Below, piece by piece: positions 45,440-55,455 of a DNA stretch of 64,000 bases. The translations under genes were made by a program, and so were the position numbers. Every line of letters begins with the position of its first letter. Position 1 is the first letter of the stretch. Under the pieces are notes generated by a model. That model was not told the origin of the DNA. It saw nothing but the letters and a program-made list of their open reading frames with translations, and ran no database searches. The DNA comes from Ryuthela nishihirai (Eukaryota > Arthropoda > Arachnida > Araneae > Heptathelidae), in assembly GCA_038380435.1 (NCBI GenBank), contig JAWZYU010000702.1:1-64000 (forward strand), written 5' to 3'.

Positions 45440-47235
45440 TGTACTAAGGGGAAAGGATGGGGTATAGTAAAGGTGATGGTGGAAAGAGGCGCGATATAGC
45501 AAAGGTGATGTTGGGGAGGGGGAGATATAGGAAAGGTGATGTTGGGGAGGGGGAGATATAGGAAAGGAGATGTTGGGGAGGGGGGACATAGGAATGGTGA
45601 CGTTGGAGAGTGGTGGGATATAGGAAAGGTGATGTTGGGAATGGGGCGGGATATAGGAATGGTGATGTTGGGGAGGGGGGAAATAGGAAAGGTGATGTTG
45701 GGGAGGCGCGGGATATAGGAAAGGTGATGTTGGGGAGGGGGATATATAAGAAAGGTGATGTTGGGGAGGCGCGGGATGTAGGAAAGGTGATGTTGGAGAG
45801 GGGCGGGATATAGGAAAGGTGATGTTGGAGAGAGGGATATAAGAAAGGTGATCTTGGGGAGGCGCGGGATATAGGAAAGGTGATGTTGGGGAGGGGCGGG
45901 ATATAGGAAAAGTAATGTTGGAGAGGGAAATATAGGAAAGGTGATCTTGGGGAGGGGGAGATATAGGAAAGGTGATGTTGGGGAGGGGGAGATATAGGAA
46001 TGGTGATGTTGGGAGGGGAAGATATAGGAATGGTGATGTTGGGGAATGGCGGGATATAGGAAAGGTGATATTGGGGAGTGCCGGGGTATAGGAAAGGTAA
46101 TGTTGGAGAGGGGAATATAGGAAAGGTGATGTTGGGGAGGGGGAGATATAGGAAAGGTGATGTTGGGGAGGGGGGATATAGGAAAAGTGATGTTGGGGAG
46201 GCACGGGATATAAGAAAGGTGATGTTGGGGAGGGGCGGGATATAAGAAAGGTGATGTTGGGAAGGGGCGGGATATAGGAAAGGTAATGTTGGAGAGGGAA
46301 ATATAGGAAAGGTGATGTTGGAGAGGGAGAGATATAGGAAAGGTGATGTTGGGGAGGGGGATATAGGAAAGGTGATGTTGGGGAGGGAGATATATAAGAG
46401 AAATGATGTTGGGGAGGAGCGGGATATAGGAATGGTGATGTTGGGGAGGGGGGACATAGGAATGGTGATGTTGGGGAGGGGTGGGATATAGCAAAGGTGA
46501 TATTGGGGAGGGGGAGATATTGGAATGGCGATGTTGGGGCGGGGGGACATAGGAATGGTGATGTTGGGGAGGGGAGGGATATAGGAAAGGTGATGTTGTG
46601 GAGGGACGGAATATAGGAAAGGTGATGTTGCGGAGGGACGGAATATAGGAAAGGTGATGTTGGGGAGCGGGGGACATAGGAATGGTGATTTTGGGGAGGG
46701 ACGGGATATAAAAAAGGATGTTGGGGAGGAGCAGGATATAGGAAAGGAGATGTTGGGGGAGGGGCGGGATATAGGAAAGGTAATGTTGGAGAGGGGGATA
46801 TAGGAAAGGTGATGTTGGGGAAGGGCGGGATATAAGAAAGGTGATGTTGGGGAGGGGCAGGATATAGGAAAGGTGATGTTGGGGAGGCACGGGATATAGG
46901 AAAGGTGATGTTGGGGAGGGGGATATAGGAAAAGTGATGTTGGAGAGGGGTAATATAGGAACGGTGATGTTGCGGAGGGCAGGAATATAGGAAAGTTGAT
47001 GTTGGGAAGGGGCGGGATATAGGAAAGGTAATGTTGGAGAGGCGGATATAGGAAAGGTGATGTTGGGGAGGGGGATATAGGAAAGTTGATGTTGGGAAGG
47101 GGCGGGATATAGGAAAGGTAATGTTGGAGAGGGAGATATAGGAAAGGTGATGTTGGGGAGGGGGATATAGGAAAGGTGATGTTGGGGAGGGGATGGATGT
47201 AGGAAAGGTGATATTGGGGAGGTGACTGAGCTACT
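45440..47235. repeat. 31-35-bp minisatellite, more than 50 units
   Basis: Units of ggaaaggtgatgttggggag followed by a variable G-rich piece and gatata. Read on the minus strand it leaves a 656-codon frame open (45271-47241) plus overlapping frames of 368 and 290 codons, all encoding the same (NITFPIS-proline)-type repeat. Shared openness across frames argues that stops are simply absent from the unit. Confidence 0.93.
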
Positions 47236-47377
47236 CTGCAACTATTACTCTAGTGACTAGCAGCGGAAGTTTTCGAAAGTGGTATTTTTTTGAGGAATAA
47301 ATTAGTCGCAAAAAGAATCCACTCGTTCATTTTTTCTTTTCTTTTTTTTAAGCTGTTTGGAAGAGAGGAGAAACTGG

Positions 47378-47672
47378 GTTTGGGTTGTTTTACCTCTGAA
47401 CGGCCCTTTTTTAGCACACAATGGGCTAAATGCCAGGTCACAAGGACCCCGAAGGCTCAGAGATGGTTGGGGGAGGGGACCCACTGGAATAGCTGTTGGG
47501 AGACAGATGGTAGCCTCACGTCAAGGCCATCCAGTGTGTCTTTAACGTGCACAGGGTATGGCTCTCCCACATACGAGGCCACGGCTTAACGTCCCATCCG
47601 AAGGATGACACCCTTTCCAAGTCCATCGGTGTCCCCTACTGACCGTGGGCAGGGGGTTTTGCGGAGATAGTG
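47378..47672 (-). repeat. SINE-A, minus copy lacking the tRNA head
   Basis: Tail, middle and body (cccatccgaaggatgacacc) to ggttttgcggagatag, where homology stops before the B box. Confidence 0.9.
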
Positions 47673-48067
47673 AAATACATTAAAACTTAATTTATTAAGC
47701 TGTGAAGGGATGGGCCATGGCATAGCTATCTTGATACACCGGGCCGGGACAGTCTTTGAGCCAAAACGCGGAATAAAGAAGGGTAATTAAATATGCACAA
47801 AAATGAATATTTTAAAAGTAATTAACCAGGATTTTAGAAATAAATATTTACCGATAAAATTTAAAAAAAAAAAGTTTAATCGAAACAACTCTCCCTCCAC
47901 ACACAAAAAAAAAACTCTCCTACTTTCAGAATGATTGTATTTGCGATAATTTTGATTGGATGTGGAAATGTTCGATAACTTTGATTGGATACGAAAGTGT
48001 TTTATACTTGCAGGTATACTTAAGGTTGTATGATAAGCTTTTAACTGAGAGCGAGATATCAGAATAA
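47673..48067. other. AT-rich unique stretch
   Basis: No recognised feature. Confidence 0.45.
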
Positions 48068-48208
48068 TAATTAGTGATCTGGCAACCTTCGTGTCACGTG
48101 ACACGAAGGTTGCCAGATCACTAATTTCTAAAAAAAAATCGTTGCCAGATATTTTTTCTGAATTCTGTAATCGACCATAGTGTTCGAATACTTTTTTGAG
48201 CGACTGTA
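48068..48208 (-). mobile_element. Right half of a Tc1-like MITE
   Basis: Starts in the palindromic core (ggcaaccttcgtgtcacgtg and its complement) and ends tttgagcgactgTA. The left terminal repeat is missing. Confidence 0.9.
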
Positions 48209-49528
48209 CCTCACCTAATCTAAAGAAACGTATTTCCTACTTTCAAAGACCTTATGAAACATTTGATTACCCCTTTGGGAGAATTGAAAGTTACGCAGCA
48301 TTTGAAAGCCTTTCTGGACCATATAATCTCATCTAAGAATTATAACGCCAATCGTTTTTGACGTCATATTTATTAAATGAATAATTCCCATCACCATTTA
48401 CCCAACCTAAACCAGACCGACTTCTCAAGGTAACAGTCACACTTTCCAATCACGTGACAGAAACGGAAGCAAAACTTCTAGAGATCTCCCACACACGCAA
48501 AAAAAGGAACTTTCTTGACCACCTTTCCGTAGTCATCATTGATGATCCCGGAGGCTGAAGCATCTCTCACTCCCTCATCCCATATCTCCATCCTCACTGG
48601 TTCAATTATCTCCATCCTCCGCATGGCTCCTCCTATTACTCCCCTGCATCCCAATTTCCCTCCCCCGCAACGAACAGCTCCGCCTTCATCGAAAAGGTCC
48701 TCTAAATATTCATGAAGCGCGGTTACAAGCCCTTAACACCGCTTGCAAGAATGCAACCGCTCCGAATCGTAACGTTTCATAACAACAACTCCCACGACTC
48801 CTTCCCCCCCCCTTCTTCCCGGTGACACAGCGCGTGCTGCTCCTGTTGTTGCCGCGGCTCGAGCGTTAATGCGACGCGAAGATCGGTTTGATTTGTATTT
48901 ATGAGACCTGACACGAAGAATCGTTCGCATCCTCGGTGGAAGGGAGCATCGCTGAATTGCGATGATTTGAGGAATACGAAGAGGAGAGATGAAGAGTTGG
49001 CTAACCCTTCGCAATGACACTTGCCTCTCCCCATCCTCCTCTGATCTCGGTGAAATTACCTAGATAAGAGGGAAACAAGGATTGTGTGTGTGGGGGGGGG
49101 TCAATCCCGAGATGAACAACAACTCGAATTTACACTGAGAGTCGTAATTAAATCGGGAGGGAGGAACGATGGTGATAGTTGGAAGCTGGAGTAGAGGGTG
49201 AGGAGGAGGAGGAGGATAAAGAACATTGCAATTAACGAGGACACCGTTGGAGGTGAATAAGGGGATAAATTATTCCCGTAGAAAGGCGGAGGAAGCCACG
49301 AGCATGAATTCTGAAAGAGATCTGTTTGAATCGTTCATAGGAGAATCTTTTACTTTACGTTACAGAGAATTCCGTTACGTTAATACGTTACAGAGAGGTC
49401 CTTATGCAGGCTTTCCTAAATAGATATTTAAGATACAAAGAATAAGAGCTTACAAAATAGTTACAAATTAAATGAATAATAAAGTTATGATTAAGTTGTA
49501 AAAATTTAATTTTTATATATATTTGCTT
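48209..49528. other. Unique stretch
   Basis: ATCACGTGAC lies near 48452. The GC-richer part at 48470-49060 has overlapping open frames without domains; an AT-rich part follows. No gene or repeat recognised. Confidence 0.45.
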
Positions 49529-50263
49529 ATTGAAAATTAATGATTCATTATTATTTAAATAATTTAATTCATTATTTTTATTTATTCTAAAATAAAATGG
49601 GGCGGGGGTGGCTTATTCGGTAGCGCGCCAGGCTCGTAATCTGTAGTTCTCAGGTTCGAGTCCCAGCTGGGTCAGCGTTGAGATTTATCTCCGCAAAATT
49701 CCCCGCCCTGCCCACGGTCAGTAGGGGACACCGATGGGCTTGGAAAGGCCGCCGCCGTCCGTCGGATGGGACGTTAAGCCGTGGCCCCTGTGCGGGCCAT
49801 TGAAAATTAATGATTCATTATTATTTAAATAATTTAATTCATTATTTTTATTTATTCCAAAATAAAATGGGGCGGGGGTGTCTTAGTCGGTAGCGCGCCA
49901 GGCTCGTAATCTGTAGTTCCCAGGTTCGAGTCTCAGCTGGATCAGCGTTGAGATTTATCTCCGCAAAATTCCCCGCCCTGCCCACGGTCAGTAGGGGACA
50001 CCGATGGGCTTGGAAAGACCACCGTCCGTCGGATGGGACGTTAAGCCGTGGCCTCGTATGCGGGAGAGTCATACCTTGTGCACGTTAAAGAACACACTGG
50101 ATGGCCTTGACGGGAGACTACCATCTGTCTCCCAACAGCTGTTCCAGTGGGTCCCTCCCCCAACTTTCTCTGAGCCTTCGGGGTCCATGTGACCTGGCCA
50201 TTTAGCCCATGGTGTGCAAAAAAGTGCCGCTCAGAGGTAAAACAACCCAATCTAAAATAAAAT
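49529..50263 (+). repeat. SINE-A insertion with a 13-bp target duplication and a later 270-bp duplication
   Basis: TCTAAAATAAAAT at 49586-49598 and 50251-50263 flanks the element. The segment 49529-49798 (AT-rich flank plus the SINE 5' half) is repeated from 49799, and the second copy continues into a complete SINE-A (about 49869-50250). The inner flank copy has one substitution (ttattccaaa). Confidence 0.92.
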
Positions 50264-50393
50264 TATATATTTTAAATTTAGTTTTTTCAGATGAGTGATT
50301 TAATAGTGATTCAGTACAAAATTCCTTAATCCCACATCACTACAATTGGCTGAATAATGTTTTCTTTAGAGAGTTGTATTTAGTACAGTCGCT

Positions 50394-50527
50394 CAAAAAA
50401 GTATCCGAACGCTACGGTTGATTGCAGAATTCAGAAAAAATATATGGCAAGGAAAATTCCTTGACATATATTTTTTCTGAATTCTGCAATCAACCGTAGC
50501 GTTCGGATACTTTTTTGAGCGACTGTA
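50394..50527. mobile_element. 130-bp near-perfect palindromic MITE
   Basis: Between TA duplications (50394-50395, 50526-50527). The two 64-bp arms, beginning CAGTCGCTCAAAAAAGTATC, are almost identical inverted copies around aaggaaaattcctt. It is the shortest member here, lacking the TCACGTGA core. Confidence 0.95.
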
Positions 50528-51081
50528 CAGTTTAATAATATGCGATGTATTGATTCAGGTGTTTTACATATGTTACAGTTTTGAGATGCGCTAAGTTTAT
50601 ATTTGTATTTATTTTCATTTAACATTATAGTATTCATTCTTAATCTGTATATTATTTTTGCTTGTTATCTATTAAATGGCATACAAAAAAATTTTTGATA
50701 ACTTATTAGAAAGAAAAAATCTAAAATTATCCTTAAAAAATGAATTATTTCTAAAAAATCTTTATGTTAATTGTATTTCACGTGAATTAATCTGGAATTT
50801 AATATTAAAGTAGAAATGGTAAATATTTGAAATTTCATTTAAATTATGAGCTGCTTTAGCTAGTGTGTTTACAGGTCATTTTCTTTAATTCCACAATGGC
50901 TAGCTCGCCATGGAATAGTTAGTTATTTTTTTATTCTGATTTAGGATTAATGAATTTAATAACAATTTGTGAATATAATAATTATAGTTTGAATAAAGAT
51001 ATTCCTGTTCAAGTGTTTGAATTGCTCATTTTGAGTCAACATATAGGACTTTTTTTTGAACTGGAACGAGCAAGAGTAGAG
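50528..51081. other. AT-rich unique intron sequence
   Basis: No recognised feature. Confidence 0.5.
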
Positions 51082-51374
51082 TACAGTCGCTCAAAAAAGT
51101 ATCCGAACACCATCGTTGATTACAGAATTCAGAAAAAATATCTGGCAACGATTTTTTCAGAAATTAGTGATCTGGCAACCTTCGTGTCACGTGACACGAA
51201 GGTTGGATCCACCTGGATCGTGTGGGCCCACTCACAGAAATATTGAGCGTGTGAAGTAACTGCACACGCTCCAGTTTGCTGTGAACGTAACTGGTAACTG
51301 TACACGTTCCAGATATTTTTTTTCTGAATTCTGTAATCAACCATGGTGTTCGGATATTTTTTTGAGCGACTGTA
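51082..51374 (-). mobile_element. MITE composite in reverse orientation with a single satellite unit
   Basis: TA at 51082-51083 and 51373-51374. The left part is a standard MITE arm and palindrome core; from gatcc at about 51205 comes reversed satellite (gatcgtgtgggcccactcac...), ending ctgtacacgttcc|agatattttttt, the reverse of the junction seen in the other composites. It lies about 150 bp downstream of the glypican exon donor. Confidence 0.9.
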
Positions 51375-51522
51375 CAGCGAGATTAAAAATATTTAAATAT
51401 TTTTGGCGTCCACAGAATAAAATTGTCAAGAGAGCTGGAGTTTCTGCTCGTCTGTTATAAAGACACTTTTTTTTATTATCCTGTGACATCATAGCTATAG
51501 TTTAAGAAAGAAAATAATCCCC

Positions 51523-51530
51523 TACTCACC
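51523..51530 (-). promoter_or_regulatory. 5' splice site of the glypican exon
   Basis: Minus-strand sequence AAAAGG|GTGAGTAGG is a near-consensus donor. It ends the exon after a complete Arg codon (phase 0). Beyond it the frame reads non-glypican residues and then stops at about 51476, as expected for intron. Confidence 0.85.
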
Positions 51531-52224
51531 CTTTTCGATACTTCGGGTCCATTTTCCATAGCGTACATAATAGCTTCCGATATTTTGGTGTCCAGCATGC
51601 TAAGGACTTCCTCAATATTATAAGTCGACACCATCCCGGAAGTCAGCCTCTCTAAACTGCTCACAAAATCACTCCACGGTTGATCCAGCTCAGCCACACC
51701 GGCCAGACAACCCCTAGCCACGTTCAAACAATAGCCACTGCACGGTTTCGCAGTCACGTGACCCTGACAATAGGCGCAATAGGCCAACCTTAAGAGACCT
51801 CTGGAGCACTCCTGGCGGAAATCCATGTGATCCGTGACGTTGATCACCTCCACTCCGAGATGCAGAGCCTGAAGAAGAGTCCTCGCCGCTCGAAACGATC
51901 TTGTCATCTGGTCAGAGATCCGCTTCGGAATGTCCCCGAATGGTCGAATCTCCCGCTGGGCCTGGCGGAGACATTCCTTGTAGTCGTCGTTGAAGTCCTT
52001 CAGCTTTGGGTTGATGGAATGATGGTAGACGACGGGGAAGAGAGCGTCGAAGAAGAGCGAGAGGAGACGGTCCAGATCAACATCCTTCCCGAGGATGTAG
52101 TCGGAGAGGGATGTGTAGAGGTTGCTCACGTGGACCTGGGCTAGAGTGTCCATCTTCTTGTAGACCTCAGAGAAGAGCACGTTGGTGTTGTTCTGAGACA
52201 CGTGGACCATCTCCAAGAAGTTAT
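51530..52224 (-). CDS. Glypican internal exon (Dally / glypican-3/5-like), 231 codons
   Basis: Glypicans are GPI-anchored heparan-sulfate proteoglycan core proteins at the cell surface that tune Wnt, Hedgehog, BMP and FGF signalling. The exon gives 231 residues after a split first codon. Exon residues 149-172 follow the glypican signature C-x2-C-x-G-x5-P-C-x2-Y-C-x2-V-x2-G-C, with His where the family usually has an aliphatic residue. Seven cysteines (84, 139, 149, 152, 161, 165, 172) fit the conserved N-terminal lobe. The segments LFPVVYHHSINP and RPFGDIP, and the run LQALHLGVEVINVTD, resemble glypican-5/Dally more than glypican-4/6. NNT and NVT are possible N-glycosylation sites. On the minus strand the acceptor is AG at 52226-52225 after a T-rich tract, and the donor is GTGAGT starting at 51529. 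The upstream intron is phase 1 and the downstream intron phase 0. Signal peptide, glycosaminoglycan-attachment and GPI exons are not in the window. Confidence 0.93.
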
Positions 52225-52240
52225 CTAAAAAATAAAAGAA
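52225..52240 (-). promoter_or_regulatory. 3' splice site of the glypican exon
   Basis: Read on the minus strand, a T-rich stretch followed by TTTTTTAG directly precedes the exon. The first two exon bases complete a split codon, so the intron is phase 1. The open frame continues into the intron only briefly; the match to glypicans begins at the exon. Confidence 0.8.
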
Positions 52241-52407
52241 AATGAGGAAGATGAGTTAGGTTTTTTTATATCCGTATCAGAGGTTAGTCAAATTTATTTG
52301 TTAAATTTTATTTACGATGATATATGCAACGTAAAGTGTAACGTTTTTGAAAATTTTCGAAAAATGCTTTCATTCCTTTGTTTCATACTACTACTACTTT
52401 TTAATGG
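52225..52407 (-). other. Intron sequence upstream of the glypican exon
   Basis: Short AT-rich unique piece between the splice acceptor and the first SINE-A tail array. Confidence 0.7.
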
Positions 52408-52930
52408 GTTAGGTTGGGTTGTTTTACCTCTGAGCGGCACTTTTTTTGCACACCGTGGGCTAAATGGCCAGGTCACAAGGACCCCGAAGGCTCAGAGAAG
52501 GTTGGGGGAGGGGACCCACTGGAACAGCTGTTGGGAGACAGATGGTAGCCTCCCGTCAAGGCCATCCAGCGTGTTCTTTAACGTTGGGTTGTTTTACCTC
52601 TGAGCGGCACTTTTTTGCACACCATGGGCTAAATGGCCAGGTCACATGGACCCTGAAGGCTCAGAGAAGGTTGGGGGAGGGGACGCACTGGAACAGCTGT
52701 TGGGAGACAGATGGTAGCCTCCCATTAAGGCCATCCAGCGTGTTCTTTAACGTTGGGTTGTTTTACCTTGAGCGGCACTTTTTTTGCACACCATGGGCTA
52801 AATGGCCAGGTCACAAGAACCCCGAAGGCTCAGAGAGGGTTGGGGGAAGAGACCCACTGGAACAGTTATTGGGAGACAGATGGTAGCCTCCCGTCAAGGC
52901 CATCCAGTGTGTCTTTAACGTGCACAGGAT
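52408..52930 (-). repeat. SINE-A tail array, three units
   Basis: Units near 52417, 52585 and 52754 with about 169-bp steps. The last ends at gtgcacaggatg without a SINE head. Confidence 0.92.
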
Positions 52931-53037
52931 GTTCTGTGAGTGGGCCCACACGATCCAGGTTTTTGTGAGCTCACATGATCCAATGTGCTGTGACCCAACG
53001 TTAAACCTAGTGCGCCGAGGGCAGCAGCAGCTTATTT
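52931..53037 (+). repeat. 118-bp satellite fragment between inverted SINE-tail arrays
   Basis: ttctgtgagtgggcccacac to tccaatgtgctgtga is one partial satellite unit without any carrier, followed by about 45 bp of other sequence. Confidence 0.85.
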
Positions 53038-53725
53038 ACAACCCAACGTTAAAGAACACGCTGGATGGCCTTGACGGGAGGCTACCATCTGTCTCCCAAA
53101 AGCTGTTCCAGTGGGTCCCCTCCCCCAACCTTCTCTGAGCCTTCGGGGTCCTTGTGACCTGGCCATTTAGCCCATGGTGTGCAAAAAAGTGCCGCTCAGA
53201 GGTAAAACAACCCAACGTTAAAGAACACGCTGGATGGTCTTGACGGGAGGCTACCATCTGTCTAAAAACAGCTGTTCCAGTGGGTCCCCTCCCTCAACCT
53301 TCTCTGAGCCTTCAGGGTCCTTGTGACCTGGCCATTTAGCCCATGGTGTGCAAAAAAGTGCCTCTCAGAGGTAGGACAACCCAACGTTAAAGAACACGCT
53401 GCATGGCCTTGACGGGTGGTTACCATCTGTCTCCCAATAACTCTTCCAGTGGGTCTCCTCCCCCAACCCTCTCTGAGTCTTCGGGGTCCTTGTGACCTGG
53501 CCATTTAGCCCATGGTGTGCAAAAAAAGTGCCGCTCAGAGGTAAAACAACCCAACATTAAAGAACACGCTGGATGGCCTTAATGGGAGGCTACCATCTGT
53601 CTCCCAACAGCTGTTCCAGTGGGTCCCCTCCCCCAACCTTCTCTGAGCTTTCGGGATCCTTGTGACCTGACCATTTAGCCCATGGTGTGCAAAAAAGTGC
53701 CGCTCAGAGGTAACACAATCCAACC
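53038..53725 (+). repeat. SINE-A tail array, about four units
   Basis: Units start gttaaagaacacgctg near 53047, 53217, 53387 and 53555 (about 170-bp steps). Same family as 52408-52930 but opposite orientation, so the pair forms a large inverted repeat. Confidence 0.93.
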
Positions 53726-54505
53726 CATTGCGTGCAAAAAAATTGCACGCAATGGTTTTGGTTTTTAGTTAAGGCCGGTTGTGGTTTTCAGTTACGATTT
53801 TTTTATTTCTCCGCTCGTAACCTGTGAAGTAAATTTCGCTCCGGTATTTACAACAGACGATAGAGAGCCTTGTGCATTTCACACCCCCGTCTGCAACGAA
53901 TCTTGTTTGCCCTTAAAAGCGACTTTTCCCCTGTCTGCATGAGAGCTCAAGCTCGGCTCTCTTCCTTCCCAAGACTCGTGCACCCGAACAGGAAGAAGAA
54001 GAGAGCGAGCCATCAACAGAGGATGTGCAGCAGCGGGCATGCGATCAATATCGGCGCCGAGGGCAGCAGCAGCATCCATGGATCTGAGAGGAGGAGGAAG
54101 ATCTGTGGCAGTGGACGGGTGATGTCGCACCACGAACCAGAGACCACTTGACTTGCAATTCCAGCTTCTTCGTTGCGGTCGCTGCTACGACTACTGTTGA
54201 CATTCCCCCCCTCCTCCTCCCGCCTTCCACCCCCCCCCCCCCACCCCTTCCTTAAAGGAAGAAAGAGGATATTCGCCGAGGGGTAAAGTTGGCGAAAGGG
54301 GTGGAAGGAGGATTTGATCAGTAGTGTGGATCCAAACTATTTCTTTAGGAGGTGGAGGAAGTGATTATATATATGATCCGACTCAATTTCAATAAAGGTG
54401 ATCGGATTTTTTTTTTATCAAAATTTTACCCCCCCCTCCCCCATCTACAAACACACTTTGGGTTAGAGGCAAAGAAAAACGACGTGATCTCGCGGGAGTT
54501 GACAG
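53726..54505. other. Unique GC-richer stretch
   Basis: Overlapping open frames up to 93 codons on both strands without domains. A C run lies at 54231-54242. No repeat. Confidence 0.45.
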
Positions 54506-54797
54506 TACAGTCGCTCAAAAAAAATATCCGAACACTGTGGTTCATTACAGAATTCAGAAAAAATATCTGGCGACGATTTTTTTTTTAAATCAGTGATGTG
54601 GATTTAAATCAGTGATGTGGATAATCCTTCGTGTCACGTGACACGAAGGTTGCCACATCGCTGACTTCTAAAATCATCACAGATTTCTAAAATCGTCACA
54701 GATCACTGATTTCTAAAAAAAAATCGCTGTCTGATATTTTTTCTGAATTCTGCAATCAACCCTAGTGTTCGGATATATTTTTTTTTGAGCGACTATA
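54506..54797. mobile_element. Tc1-like MITE, complete, with duplicated core pieces
   Basis: Starts TA-CAGTCGCTC (54506) and ends gagcgactaTA (54797). Inside, tttaaatcagtgatgtgga and tctaaaatcatcacagat are each present twice around the gtgtcacgtgacac core. Confidence 0.9.
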
Positions 54798-54955
54798 CTG
54801 AGGTCGAACCCATAATTTCGAAACCGGATTTGGGAGAAAATAGGATGAGTAGAGAGACACAACAAAAATGTTTAGATCGAAATGGTGAGTTGTCGCAATT
54901 TTTTTTACTTTTTTATTTTTTCCATATAATAAGAAGGCTGACTGATTTTTTTTCC

Positions 54956-55455
54956 GGGTTGGGTTGTTTTACCTCTGAGCGGCACTTTTGTTGCACACAA
55001 TGGGCTAAACGACCAGGTCACAAGAAATCCGAGAGCTCAGAGATGGGAAGAGAGGACCTACCAACTGGAGCGTTGCTGGGAGACAGATGGTATCCACCCG
55101 TCCAAGCCATCCAGCGCCCTCTTTAACGCGCACAGGGGCCAACGTTGACATTTATATCCACTTATCCTTTCCCTTAGTCAGTGGGGGATACCAAATGCTC
55201 TTGGAAAGGCTGCCGTCCGTCAAATGGAAGTGGGTATTAATCCGTGGTACCGTGTGCGGGAGAGACATACCCTGTGCACGTTAAAGAACACAGTGAATGA
55301 CCTTGACTAGAGGTTACCATCTGTCTCCTAGCAGCTCCCCAGTGGATTACACTTTCCTCCAACCTTCTCTGAGCCCTCGGGATCCTTGTGACCTGGCCAT
55401 TTAGCCCATTGTGTGCAACAAAAGTGCCGTTCAGAGGTAAAACAACCCAACGTAA
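54956..55455. repeat. Two diverged SINE-A copies in inverted orientation
   Basis: 54956-55137 is a minus tail and middle; 55150-55455 is a plus body and tail (ttaaagaacacagtgaatga ... cgttcagaggtaaaacaacc). Both are old. Confidence 0.8.

Noticed and set aside
45271..47241. 656-codon open frame as a repeat protein gene
   Set aside because: It coincides with a minisatellite whose units contain no stops on that strand. Several frames are open with the same peptide, and there is no non-repetitive coding part or supported start.
51476..51529. Extension of the glypican frame to the stop at about 51476
   Set aside because: A near-consensus GTGAGT donor interrupts it, glypican similarity stops there, and a glypican would need several hundred more residues and a GPI signal.
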